Part shown: positions 1 through 8,137 of the stretch, in pieces
Position numbering within the stretch: the first letter of the stretch is position 1
How the letters are laid out: every line of letters starts with the position of its first letter
Assembly (NCBI GenBank): GCA_964512635.1
Contig: CAZEJB010000015.1
Span: 1-64,000 of the forward strand
Origin: JADZFO01 sp964512635
GTDB lineage: Bacteria > 4484-113 > JAFGCY01
Length of the DNA: 64,000 bases
Direction of reading: 5' to 3'
Program-made: the position numbers and the translations under genes
Notes under the pieces: generated by a model
Told to the model about the DNA's origin: nothing
Databases searched by the model: none
Seen by the model: only the letters and a program-made list of their open reading frames with translations

Positions 1-12
1 GGCCTGCGACGC

Positions 13-18
13 TATAAT
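13..18 (+). promoter_or_regulatory. -10 element of the ABC/OmpA operon
   Basis: TATAAT lies 25 bases before the ATG at 44, with a G-rich SD-like stretch (about 30-36) between them. The -35 region falls outside the window. This is a conventional leadered promoter, unlike many others in the window. Confidence 0.55.
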
Positions 19-43
19 GCAGGCCTTGACGGGGGGTATGTAG

Positions 44-898
44 ATGGCAGGACTGCTACGCAAACTGGCGGGTCTGGTGGTGGAGTTCCCTGAGGATCAG
101 AAGGGCTCCGGCGGAGCCGCGTCCAAAGGCGGCGGCGATCAGACCGAGACCGACCCGCTGGCCGCGATCGAGGCGATTCGCGCCGACCTTGAATCCAGCA
201 CCAGCCTCGACACCCGCAAGCTCGACGCCGAGGCCGACAAGCTGGCCGAGCGCGCCGAGGATTCAATGGCGGCAGCGTCCAGGCCGGCCGCTTCCGGCGC
301 TCCCTCCGCAGGCGGCAAATCCGACAAGACTGCAATTTCGGGACTGCCCGACGCCCCCGCCGGCATGGCCGCAATCCGGCTGCCCATAGTTCTGAGCATC
401 CCGCAGGTCTACGAGAAGGCCGAACTGCCCGCAGTGCCGGGGGGCTTTGACCTGGTTAAGGTCGCCGCAATGCTGGAAGACCCCGAGATCACCGGCCTGC
501 CGCTGGAAGTCCGCGCTCGCAGCGTGAAAATGGCGGTCAAGGCCGCCGGCGGCGAGATGAAGGAAGTGCTGGCGGATGCCGCACGCCGCGACCAGGCTCT
601 GGAGGTCTATCTGGACTACCTGCAGCGCAAGGTCGCCGAAGTGCAGGGCCAGGTTGAAACCCAGAACTCGAGCCTCGAGCAGGAGATCCAGGACTTCATT
701 ACCGCCCGCCGGGCAATCATTGAAAGCAACAAGGCCAAGCTGGAGGCCGCCAGGCAGGCGCTTCACAGCTACAGCGACAGCAAGCAGGCCGAGGAAGAAC
801 GCCTGTACCAGCTTGTCGCGCCCTTCGTCGCCCCCGGGGAAAACCCCGTCGTCGTGTCGTCCGCGCAGCCCCACAGCAGTGCGGACAGGAAGGAGTAG
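44..898 (+). CDS. Coiled-coil protein of unknown function, first gene of ABC/OmpA operon
   Basis: I do not recognise this 284-residue protein. It has no signal peptide or membrane segment, so it is probably cytoplasmic. An Ala/Asp/Glu-rich, likely disordered N-terminal third (about 20-110) precedes a more ordered segment with a PIVLSIPQVYEKAELP stretch. A charged helical region from about 185 to 260 looks like a coiled coil. The start has a G-rich SD-like stretch upstream. The stop is 6 bases before the next ATG, which places it in one operon with the substrate-binding/OmpA protein, permease and ATPase. It may be a cytoplasmic partner of that transporter; this is inference from position only. 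Confidence 0.75.
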   Translation: MAGLLRKLAGLVVEFPEDQKGSGGAASKGGGDQTETDPLAAIEAIRADLESSTSLDTRKLDAEADKLAERAEDSMAAASRPAASGAPSAGGKSDKTAISGLPDAPAGMAAIRLPIVLSIPQVYEKAELPAVPGGFDLVKVAAMLEDPEITGLPLEVRARSVKMAVKAAGGEMKEVLADAARRDQALEVYLDYLQRKVAEVQGQVETQNSSLEQEIQDFITARRAIIESNKAKLEAARQALHSYSDSKQAEEERLYQLVAPFVAPGENPVVVSSAQPHSSADRKE

Positions 899-904
899 TA
901 CCCA

Positions 905-2608
905 ATGCGTCTAAAGCCCGGAGCCAAGGTTTTCCTGGCGATTGTCATTCTGGTCCTGCTGGGCTTCGGTGCCCAGAAGCTGGGCTGGCTGGACCCGTTG
1001 ATCAACGCCGTCGCCCCGGCCAAGAAGCAGCAGGGCACGGTGGACAAGACCGAGTTCAGCGACATCAACGTCAATGCCGACGACAAACAGAATGGCAATG
1101 ACAGCACGGCCCCCGGTGATACGCCGGGCGATGACAATGGCGCGGATGTCACCGCCAACACGGACACACCTTCCAGCGGCGACAAGGAAGTCGTCACCAC
1201 CCCGGCGGATAAGGGCAGCCTGGGCCGGCCGATCCGCGTGGGCATTGTGCTGTATGGCGGCTTCGCCGGCGGCCTGATGGCCAACGGCGGCAAGGGCGCC
1301 AACCCAGCCAGCGTCTTCAGCAAGGAATTCGGCGTGCAGGTGGAACTTGTGCAGATCGACGACCTGGTCGAGATGGCCAATGCCTTCCGGGTCGGCGGCG
1401 ACAAGGGCGGCCTCGACATGATGGCCACCACCAGCGATATGTTCGCGCTGCAGTATGACCAGCTCGCCGACATCAAGCCGGTGACCATCCTGCAGACCGA
1501 CTGGTCGCGCGGCGCGGACGCCATCGCGGTAGCCAAGGGCATCAGCAGTGTCGCGGGCCTCAAGGGCAAGAGCATCGCGGTGGCCGAGGGTACACCGAGC
1601 CACTTCCTGCTGCTGTACATCCTCAGCCAGGCCGGGTTGAGCAGCAAGGACGTGGACATGAAGTTCACCACCAGCTCGATCGAAGCAGCTCAGCTCTTCA
1701 AGGCCGGCAAGGTCGATGCCTGCGTTTCCTGGAGCCCGGATGTCTACATCGCCGCCAGCGAGCGCGCCGGTTCGAGCATCCTCGCCTCCACCCGCGAGGC
1801 GACCAGCCTGCTGGGCGGCACGATCGTCGCCCGCGGCGATTTTGTAAGCCGCTATCCCAAAGACACGGCGAACTTCATTCGCGGCTGGATGCAGGGCGTG
1901 CAGATGTGCAACGCAGATCCCGACGGGGCTGCCACCCAGCTGGTCAACGCCTTTGACGGTATTCGCATGGAAGATGCCCAGGGCATGCTGGCGGACGTGA
2001 AGCTGGCCGGCGCCCCTGAAAACCGCCAGTTCTTCGAGCTGGACGGGGATGCCCTGGTGGGCTATGACGATCTTTACAACACCGCCAGCAAGATCTGGAA
2101 GAAGATCGGTCTGCTAAGCAACCCGATCCGTGCCGACCTGACCCGCAACACCAGCTTCCTGTCCGATGCGACAGAGATTCTGGCGGGCAAGGTCGAGCCG
2201 CAGACCAAGGAATTCGAATTCGACAAACCGACTCAGGAAGAGGCCAAGGCGCCGCCGGTGGTGACCAAGCGCATGACGGTCTACTTCACCACCGGCTCCT
2301 CCACGCTCGACGAAAACGCCAAGCAGGTGCTGGAACAGGCCGCGGAATACGCCCAGACTTTCGGCTCGGCGCGCATCCGCGTCAGCGGCAACACGGACAG
2401 CGTCGGCGGGCGCGATATGAATGTGGAACTCAGCCGTAAGCGCGCCCAGTCAGTCGTGGACTTCATGGTCAAGAAGTACGGCTTCCCGCGCGACAAGTTT
2501 GTCGTGGTTGGTAACGGCCCGGATAAGCCGGTGGCATCCAACGATACCGAGGATGGACGCAGTAAGAACCGCCGCACCGACTTTGAGGTGCTGCCGCCGG
2601 AGCAGTAG
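905..2608 (+). CDS. ABC-type substrate-binding domain fused to C-terminal OmpA domain
   Basis: 567 residues. An N-terminal membrane anchor (about 8-26) is followed by a Asp/Asn/Thr-rich linker (about 45-100). A periplasmic binding domain of the NMT1/SsuA/TauA type spans about 107-430 (RPIRVGIVLYGG; KGKSIAVAEGTPSHFLL). A C-terminal OmpA-like peptidoglycan-binding domain spans about 455-565, with the NTDSVGGRDMNVELSRKRA core and an NRRTDFEV ending. The fusion implies that the solute receptor is both membrane anchored and held to the cell wall. It sits directly before an SsuC/TauC-like permease and its ATPase. The substrate is unknown. SD AAGGAG lies about 10 bases before the ATG. Confidence 0.85.
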   Translation: MRLKPGAKVFLAIVILVLLGFGAQKLGWLDPLINAVAPAKKQQGTVDKTEFSDINVNADDKQNGNDSTAPGDTPGDDNGADVTANTDTPSSGDKEVVTTPADKGSLGRPIRVGIVLYGGFAGGLMANGGKGANPASVFSKEFGVQVELVQIDDLVEMANAFRVGGDKGGLDMMATTSDMFALQYDQLADIKPVTILQTDWSRGADAIAVAKGISSVAGLKGKSIAVAEGTPSHFLLLYILSQAGLSSKDVDMKFTTSSIEAAQLFKAGKVDACVSWSPDVYIAASERAGSSILASTREATSLLGGTIVARGDFVSRYPKDTANFIRGWMQGVQMCNADPDGAATQLVNAFDGIRMEDAQGMLADVKLAGAPENRQFFELDGDALVGYDDLYNTASKIWKKIGLLSNPIRADLTRNTSFLSDATEILAGKVEPQTKEFEFDKPTQEEAKAPPVVTKRMTVYFTTGSSTLDENAKQVLEQAAEYAQTFGSARIRVSGNTDSVGGRDMNVELSRKRAQSVVDFMVKKYGFPRDKFVVVGNGPDKPVASNDTEDGRSKNRRTDFEVLPPEQ

Positions 2609-2613
2609 AGCGG

Positions 2614-3420
2614 ATGAAGATTCGCCAGGAATTGTCGCCGGTCAAGCGGCGCTTCATCGGGCTGCTTGCTACGGGCACTGCGCTGGGCCTCTGGCTCTTG
2701 CTGACCATGCCCCTGGTGCCTGCTGAAGGCGGGCTGCTGCGGCCGCTGATCCCGGCCACTATCCTACCCTCCCCGATGCAGGTGCTGGCCGCACTGGCCT
2801 ATCTGCATACAGAAGAAGGCCTGGTGCGCAGCGCCATTGCCAGCTTCCTGCGCATCACCGTCGCCTTCGCGCTGGCCGCGGCGGTGGCCATTCCGCTGGG
2901 CACGCTGATGGGCACCTATGCACCGATCCGCGCGATGATCGAGCCCTTCAGCAACCCGCTGCGCTACCTGCCGATCAGCGCCATCACCGGCCTGTTCTTC
3001 CTGCTTTTTGGCTTTGGCGAGCAGATGAAGGTGATGTTCCTGTTTGTCGGCTCGGTGGTCTACCTGCTGCCAATGGTGGCCGAGAGCATTGCTGCGGTGG
3101 AGGATGTGTATCTTGAAACTGCGCAGACCCTTGGCGCCAGACCGTATCAGCTGATCTTCCGCGTGCTGCTCCCGGGCGCCTGGCCGATGATCTTTGAAAG
3201 CTGCCGCGTGATCTACGGCGTCGGCTGGACCTACGTGATCCTGGCTGAGGTCATCGACGCGAAGTATGGTCTGGGCTACCTGATCACCATCTCCTACAAG
3301 CGCGGGCACATCGACTGGGCCTACGCCCTGGTGTTCGTGATACTCTTGCTCGGCGTGGGCACCAACGAGATTTTCCGACTGATCGGACGCAGCCTCTTTA
3401 CCTGGAAGGAGAACGCCTGA
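2614..3420 (+). CDS. ABC transporter permease, SsuC/TauC-like
   Basis: 268 residues, the usual length for the BPD_transp_1 permeases of the nitrate/taurine/alkanesulfonate group, with about six membrane spans. The EAA-type cytoplasmic loop is visible as EDVYLETAQTLGARPYQ with PGAWPMIF. The gene starts 6 bases after the substrate-binding/OmpA gene and its stop overlaps the ATPase start by one base (TGATG). It should form the inner-membrane channel of the transporter; the cargo cannot be read from the sequence. Confidence 0.88.
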   Translation: MKIRQELSPVKRRFIGLLATGTALGLWLLLTMPLVPAEGGLLRPLIPATILPSPMQVLAALAYLHTEEGLVRSAIASFLRITVAFALAAAVAIPLGTLMGTYAPIRAMIEPFSNPLRYLPISAITGLFFLLFGFGEQMKVMFLFVGSVVYLLPMVAESIAAVEDVYLETAQTLGARPYQLIFRVLLPGAWPMIFESCRVIYGVGWTYVILAEVIDAKYGLGYLITISYKRGHIDWAYALVFVILLLGVGTNEIFRLIGRSLFTWKENA

Positions 3421-4310
3421 TGGCCTTCGACCAGACAGAGGCGATGCCCCGGCGCAGCCCGGCCGATGGAGGCAGCGGCAGCTCGCTGCCGCAGATTCTC
3501 GAACTGAAGCATGTCTTCAAGGACTTCCCGCTGCCTGAAGGCGGCGTGCGTCCGGCGCTGGATGACATCAGCCTTTCCATTTCGGATGTGCCGGGACGCG
3601 GCCAGTGCAAGGTGCTGCTGGGGCCCAGCGGCTGCGGCAAAAGCACCATCCTGCGCCTGATCGCGGGGCTGATCAAGCCCACCAAGGGCGAAGTGCTGCT
3701 GGACAGTAAGCCGGTCACCGGCCCAGGCTCCGACCGCGGCATGGTCTTTCAAAGCTACAGCTCTTTTCCATGGCTGACTGTGCTGGACAACGTGCGCTAT
3801 GGCCTCGATCTGGCCGGCACGCCGCGTGCCGAAGGCAACAAAGTTGCGATGGAGCTGATCGAGGTAGTCGGCCTCAAGGGCTCGGAAGGCCTGTATCCCA
3901 AGGCGCTAAGCGGCGGCATGCGCCAGCGCGTGGCGATCGCCCGGACGCTGGCAGTGAAGCCGCGGATCATCCTGATGGACGAGCCCTTTGGCGCCCTGGA
4001 CCCGATGAACCGCCAGGCCATGCAGGACCTGGTGGCCCGCCTGTGGTTCGACGGTGAACTCAACCCGACCTTTATCTTTGTCACACACGACATCGAGGAA
4101 GCGATCTTCCTGGCCGACAGCATCATCGTGCTCAGCTCCGGCCCGGGACGCATCCTCGCCGAGCTGGAGGCGCCTCCGCCGACGCCGGAAACCAGGCGCG
4201 GGATAACCGAGGGCCGCTTTAACGATCTGGAAAACTACATCATCGAGCTGATTTACGGCCCGCAGGATGGCAGCCATGCCTACGCCGCCGGCAAGGTGCT
4301 GGGAGGCTAA
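3420..4310 (+). CDS. ABC transporter ATP-binding protein, SsuB/TauB-like
   Basis: 296 residues. The Walker A motif is GPSGCGKST, the Q-loop is VFQSYSSFPWLTV, the signature is ALSGGMRQRVAIARTLA, Walker B is IILMDEPFGALD and the H-loop is FVTHDIEEA. The family energises nitrate/sulfonate-type importers and pairs with the permease just upstream. A 35-residue Ser/Gly-rich N-terminal lead precedes the ATPase fold, and the C-terminus has extra residues (GITEGRFNDLENYIIELIYG) that might contact a partner. The start overlaps the permease stop by one base. Confidence 0.9.
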   Translation: MAFDQTEAMPRRSPADGGSGSSLPQILELKHVFKDFPLPEGGVRPALDDISLSISDVPGRGQCKVLLGPSGCGKSTILRLIAGLIKPTKGEVLLDSKPVTGPGSDRGMVFQSYSSFPWLTVLDNVRYGLDLAGTPRAEGNKVAMELIEVVGLKGSEGLYPKALSGGMRQRVAIARTLAVKPRIILMDEPFGALDPMNRQAMQDLVARLWFDGELNPTFIFVTHDIEEAIFLADSIIVLSSGPGRILAELEAPPPTPETRRGITEGRFNDLENYIIELIYGPQDGSHAYAAGKVLGG

Positions 4311-5329
4311 ATGAGCGGCAAGCATCCATTCAAGGTTTACCTGAACCGGGCCTTCCACAACATATACAACTACATCGGCCTGGGTCTGTTTGGCGGGCTG
4401 TTTCTGATTGAAAGCGCCAGTAACGGGCTGGGGCACGGGCTGGGCTGGCTGATGGTCGGCGGCGGCCTTGAGCTGGTCTACCTCTACATGCTGACCTTGA
4501 ACCCGCGCTTCCAGCGGGTTGTGGACAGTGAGATGGAAGACCAGAAGGAGCTGCAGGTCTTTGCCCTGCGCAACCAGCTCTGGCCCTTCATTGAAGACGG
4601 CATCCGCAAACGCTATCTGGAACTGGAACAGCTCACGGCACGGCTGCGGATGGACGAGGCCGGCAATGTGGGCGGCCGCACCATGACCCAGCGCGAGCTT
4701 AAGGACCCGCTGCTCAAGGAGAACATGCGCAAGGTGGCGACGCTGCTGGCGAGCTACCTCAAGCTTGGTGTGGCCGTGACGCGCTATCACAACTACCTGG
4801 CGAATGTGGATCCCGAGAGGATCAAGAAGGACATTGAGCGCCTGAATAAGGAGCTGGAGAGTACCGAAGACGAGCGCATCAAAGATGTCCGCCAGAAGAA
4901 CGTGGACGTCCTGCAGAAGCGGCTGGAAAAGATCGAAAAAGCCCGGGCCAACGTCAAGTACCTNNNNNNNNNNNNNNNNNNNNNNNNNNNNNNNNNNNNN
5001 NNNNNNNNNNNNNNNNNNNNNNNNNNNNNNNNNNNNNNNNNNNNNNNNNNNNNNNNNNNNNNNTCCTGCAGAAGCGGCTGGAAAAGATCGAAAAAGCCCG
5101 GGCCAACGTCAAGTACCTTGAAGCCCAGACCGACACCATTGCCGATACGATGCGCCTTGTAGTGGACCAGGCGATTACCCTCTCCGACCCCAAGGGCATG
5201 AGCACGCAGATCGACGGCCTGTTGACTACCCTGCAGGACACCGACTTGATCGCCGCCGAGATGGAGAGCTTCGAGGAGCTGGAGGCCGGCCTTGACCCGG
5301 TGATGCATATTCCACGCGAACGAGAGTAA
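4311..5329 (+). CDS. Membrane-anchored coiled-coil protein (interrupted by a false assembly gap)
   Basis: The gene begins directly after the ATPase stop. Two hydrophobic segments (about residues 18-36 and 42-62) are followed by a long charged helical region with a predicted coiled coil (about 140-240). The 100 N at 4964-5063 break it. The 55 bases before the gap (4909-4963) are identical to the 55 bases after it (5064-5118). Collapsing the duplicate removes 155 bases and brings the stop at 5327-5329 into frame, giving one intact protein of about 287 residues ending in HIPRERE. The function is unknown; the operon position suggests a membrane partner of the ABC/OmpA system. Confidence 0.8.
4964..5063. 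other. Scaffold gap of 100 N, probably zero-length
   Basis: The run is exactly 100 N and has the same 55-base sequence on both sides (4909-4963 and 5064-5118). This is what a scaffolder leaves when two contigs overlap by one k-mer (k=55) but are not merged. No sequence is likely to be missing here. Confidence 0.9.
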
Positions 5330-5333
5330 CGGT

Positions 5334-5903
5334 ATGGCGGTTCTCAGCTCGCGATTGCTTTACTCCTGGCCTCGCCCTTTATGGCCTCTCGCTGCTCCCT
5401 GCCTATTCCTGCTGGGCCTTTGCCTGCTCACAGCACCGTCCTGTCAGCGCGGCCCGGCCGCTGTCACCGAGGTGAGTCTGAACCAGGGCAGTTTCAAGCT
5501 GACCCTGCATGGGCGCCTGAGCCCGCTGGACGGCCCCAACCCCGACACCCAGCCGACCCTGGTCAGTATGGCGGTGAAAGGGGCGGAGCACTGGCAGGGC
5601 TGGAAGGTCGATGGTCCGGTAGATCCGCTGATCGCCGAGATTGAGCTGGCGATGAAAGAGGGCGGCTACACCCGCATGCAGCCTCCGGGGACACCGCGTC
5701 TGGTGGACGCCGGCCTGCCAGGAGATGAACTGGCACTCTCGCTGGCTTATGGCCGCCGCAGCGACAGCAGCGGCTTCATCATTCCCTTCTGGGACTTCCG
5801 CAAGGCAGACTTTGACGAGCTGGAAAAAAAGAAGGGTAAGGACTTCGCCGAGTACTTCCAGCGCAACCCGGTGGGCTTTATGATCATCCCGATAGTCCCC
5901 TAG
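5334..5903 (+). CDS. Putative lipoprotein or secreted protein, unknown function
   Basis: 189 residues. The N-terminus has a basic and hydrophobic signal (about residues 5-36) ending LLTAPSCQRG. The Cys could be a lipidation site, although Pro and Ala at -2 and -3 make the lipobox imperfect. The remainder is a soluble domain with no motif I recognise. It starts 4 bases after the coiled-coil membrane gene, so it probably closes the ABC/OmpA operon and could be an envelope accessory of that system. Confidence 0.7.
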   Translation: MAVLSSRLLYSWPRPLWPLAAPCLFLLGLCLLTAPSCQRGPAAVTEVSLNQGSFKLTLHGRLSPLDGPNPDTQPTLVSMAVKGAEHWQGWKVDGPVDPLIAEIELAMKEGGYTRMQPPGTPRLVDAGLPGDELALSLAYGRRSDSSGFIIPFWDFRKADFDELEKKKGKDFAEYFQRNPVGFMIIPIVP

Positions 5904-5915
5904 CCTGGCGAAGGT

Positions 5916-5921
5916 CATAAT
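5916..5921 (+). promoter_or_regulatory. -10 element for a leaderless epimerase transcript
   Basis: CATAAT ends 7 bases before the ATG at 5929, and no Shine-Dalgarno sequence fits between. Transcription would begin at or next to the start codon. Confidence 0.5.
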
Positions 5922-5928
5922 CTGAGCC

Positions 5929-7008
5929 ATGCGCATTCTGGTTCTTGGCGGCACCCGCTATATCGGCGCCCACGCAGTCCGGCAGCTCGCTGAGCGCGGA
6001 CACGAGATTACCCTCTTTAACCGTGGCAAGTCTGCGTCTGCGGCTCCAGTAGCTCTGCCGGATCTGCCCTTGATCGAGGGTGATCGCGGCAGCCTGCGCG
6101 ATCATGCCGAGCAGCTTCGAGCCGTGCAGGCCGAGCTGGTGCTGGATATGCGCCCGATCAGCGAGGCAGACGCCCTGGCTGTGGTGGAGGTGTTCTCCGG
6201 CCATGCCGGCGGGCTGGTGGCGATCAGCAGCGTGGATGTGTACCAGGCCTATGACGTCATGCGCGAACTGGTCAAGGGCAGCGACCCCGCCACCGGCCTG
6301 GAACCGGTGCCGCTGACCGAGCAATCCGCTCTGCGCAGCAAGCTTTATCCCTACCGCCTTGAGCAGCCGCGGGCCAGTGATGACCCGCAGGCTCTGCTGG
6401 ACGACTACGACAAGATACTGGTTGAGCGAGTCTACCTTGGTCAGGCCCAGCTTCCGGCCACAATCCTGCGGCTGCCGATGGTCTATGGTCCGGGTGACTA
6501 TCAGCACCGGCTGTGGGAATACCTTGAGCGCATGCTCGCCGGACGACAGCATCTGGCCATCGACTCAGTTGCCGCGATGTGGCGCGCTTGCAGGGCCTAT
6601 GTTGGCGATGTGGCGCACGCCATTTGCCTGGCCGCCGAGCAGCCCGCCAGCCGCGGACGGGCTTATCACCTCGCCGAAACGCCAGCTATAACGGAACGGC
6701 AGTGGGCCGACCGGATTGCCTGGGGCTGTGGCTGGCAGGGCTCGATTTATGAAGTTCCAGCCGAGTACTGGCCGGCGAGCCACCGTTGCCAGGGCAATAT
6801 GCGGCAGCACTGGGAGCTCGACAGTTCAGCCATCCGCCGCGATCTGGGCTATGCAGAGCAGGTCGACTGGCAGAGCGCCCTAGCAGCCAGCATTGAGTGG
6901 GAAAAGGCTAATCCGCCCCAGACGCAGAATCCGGAACGCCTGACAGCCGAAGCCGAGGATGCCGTCGTCGCGGCCTGGCTAAGCGCGCTGGCTCAGGCTG
7001 GCGGCTAG
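5929..7008 (+). CDS. NAD-dependent epimerase/dehydratase family protein
   Basis: 359 residues with an extended-SDR Rossmann fold. The nucleotide-binding GGTRYIG is at residues 8-14. The typical YxxxK catalytic pair is not clear; LYPYRLE lies in the expected region. The family acts on nucleotide sugars or related substrates, and the exact substrate is not readable. It has its own leaderless-type promoter. Its stop overlaps the stop of the convergent YggT gene by 4 bases. Confidence 0.8.
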   Translation: MRILVLGGTRYIGAHAVRQLAERGHEITLFNRGKSASAAPVALPDLPLIEGDRGSLRDHAEQLRAVQAELVLDMRPISEADALAVVEVFSGHAGGLVAISSVDVYQAYDVMRELVKGSDPATGLEPVPLTEQSALRSKLYPYRLEQPRASDDPQALLDDYDKILVERVYLGQAQLPATILRLPMVYGPGDYQHRLWEYLERMLAGRQHLAIDSVAAMWRACRAYVGDVAHAICLAAEQPASRGRAYHLAETPAITERQWADRIAWGCGWQGSIYEVPAEYWPASHRCQGNMRQHWELDSSAIRRDLGYAEQVDWQSALAASIEWEKANPPQTQNPERLTAEAEDAVVAAWLSALAQAGG

Positions 7009-7325
7009 CCCGGGCGGCCTGCTTCGTCAGCGGCATCAACGGTCGGCGGTCCGCCTGCCTGTTGCTGCACAATCTGGCGCGCCAGCCAGTTGGCAACGAA
7101 GTTAAGCAGCATGGCTACTACGACCGCCCCAAGGCCGATCTGGCCCACGCGCAGGAACCTGAACAGGTTTATCACCGGCACTACCGGCCAGCCAATGATG
7201 TTGTGAAAGGTGCTGCCGTGCACACCGGGAATCCAGGTCAGCAGGGCCCAGATAAAGATGAGCCAGACATAGGCCCGGATAGCCCAATAGAGGATCACCA
7301 GCAGCATATTGGGTTCTTCACGCAT
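7005..7325 (-). CDS. YggT family membrane protein
   Basis: 106 residues with two or three hydrophobic segments in the YggT pattern (YWAIRAYVWLIFIWALLTWI, then PVVPVINLFRFLRV and LGAVVVAMLLNFV). The family is a small membrane protein sometimes tied to cell division or osmotic tolerance; its precise role is unsettled. The start could be 7325 or the internal ATG at 7307. The gene is convergent with the epimerase and overlaps its end by 4 bases. Confidence 0.8.
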   Translation of the reverse strand: MREEPNMLLVILYWAIRAYVWLIFIWALLTWIPGVHGSTFHNIIGWPVVPVINLFRFLRVGQIGLGAVVVAMLLNFVANWLARQIVQQQAGGPPTVDAADEAGRPG

Positions 7326-7369
7326 ATTGGAATTGTCGCATATTGCATTTGGCAGCCTGACGGCCGGGC

Positions 7370-7927
7370 TCAGGAGACCAGAAACCTTGCCAGGCGCGCG
7401 GTGTAGTCGTCGATCAGGCGCTCCAGGCGCTGCTGCTGCGAGGACTCCGCCAGCGCGTCAGCCTCATCAAAGGCCTTATCGGCAAAGCTGAGCGAGTACA
7501 TGCCCGGATAGACGTGCGTGCCAAGCAGCTCCAGCGGTACTCGCAGGGCCCAGAGCCCGCGTGATCCGCCCACTGCCCCGGGAGAGGCGGACATCAGCAG
7601 CGCCGATTTGTCCTTCAGCGGAACTGGACGCGCCCGTGAAACCCAGTCAATCACGTTCTTGATCACGCCGGAAACGCTGTTGTTGTACTCCGGGCTGGCA
7701 ATCAGCATCCCGTCAGCGGCACTCAGCAGCTCACAAAAGTCCCGGGTGCCTTGCGGCAGCCCGTCTTTATCTTCGATATCACCGTCGTAAGGCGGCATCG
7801 GATAGTCCCGCAGATCGATGTTCTGAACTTCGGCGCCTTTCGTGCGGGCATGTGTAACGGCCAGAGCGAGGAGCTTTCGATTCAGTGACCCCGAGCGGAG
7901 TGATCCGCAAAATGCCAGTAGTTTCAT
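7370..7927 (-). CDS. NADPH-dependent FMN reductase family protein
   Basis: About 185 residues with a flavodoxin-like fold. FCGSLRSGSLNRKLL near the N-terminus is the phosphate-binding loop, and SPEYNNSVSGVIKNVIDW is the classic FMN-reductase motif. It probably reduces FMN or a quinone/azo-type substrate with NAD(P)H in the cytoplasm. I prefer the ATG at 7927: the SD AGGAGG (7935-7940) is 7 bases from it but only 1 base from the ATG at 7933. Confidence 0.88.
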   Translation of the reverse strand: MKLLAFCGSLRSGSLNRKLLALAVTHARTKGAEVQNIDLRDYPMPPYDGDIEDKDGLPQGTRDFCELLSAADGMLIASPEYNNSVSGVIKNVIDWVSRARPVPLKDKSALLMSASPGAVGGSRGLWALRVPLELLGTHVYPGMYSLSFADKAFDEADALAESSQQQRLERLIDDYTARLARFLVS

Positions 7928-8072
7928 GTTCATTCCTCCTGAGAAAAGAGACCGGGTCTCAGTTTGACATAGATTCAGGGTTCATGCCCCTTGAGACCAG
8001 ATTTTAAGCGGATATATGCGATACACGATTGTGGTATTCGCGCTCGGAGCCATAAAAATGGGCACTTTTCAA

Positions 8073-8090
8073 TCGTGAATTGAGTCACAA
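8073..8090 (+). promoter_or_regulatory. CRP/FNR-like inverted repeat upstream of the ACIII-oxidase operon
   Basis: TCGTGAATTGAGTCACAA has half-sites GTGA-N6-TCAC, the spacing used by CRP/FNR-family regulators. It lies just upstream of the -35 box at 8095. A near copy sits between ctaB and ctaA (25051-25068) and another upstream of the DUF3224 gene (56488-56505). Confidence 0.6.
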
Positions 8091-8094
8091 ATAC

Positions 8095-8124
8095 TTGACG
8101 CTACTATCGGCTGTAGTCTAGGAT
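8095..8124 (+). promoter_or_regulatory. Promoter of the ACIII-oxidase operon
   Basis: TTGACG (8095-8100), an 18-base spacer and TAGGAT (8119-8124) make the best sigma70-type promoter in the window. The ATG at 8138 is 13 bases beyond the -10, so the leader would be about 5-7 bases with no SD. Confidence 0.7.
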
Positions 8125-8137
8125 TGTCGCGCCAACC

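Noticed and set aside
4964..5063. Missing gene segment in the N run
   Set aside because: The identical 55-base flanks and restored frame indicate nothing is missing.
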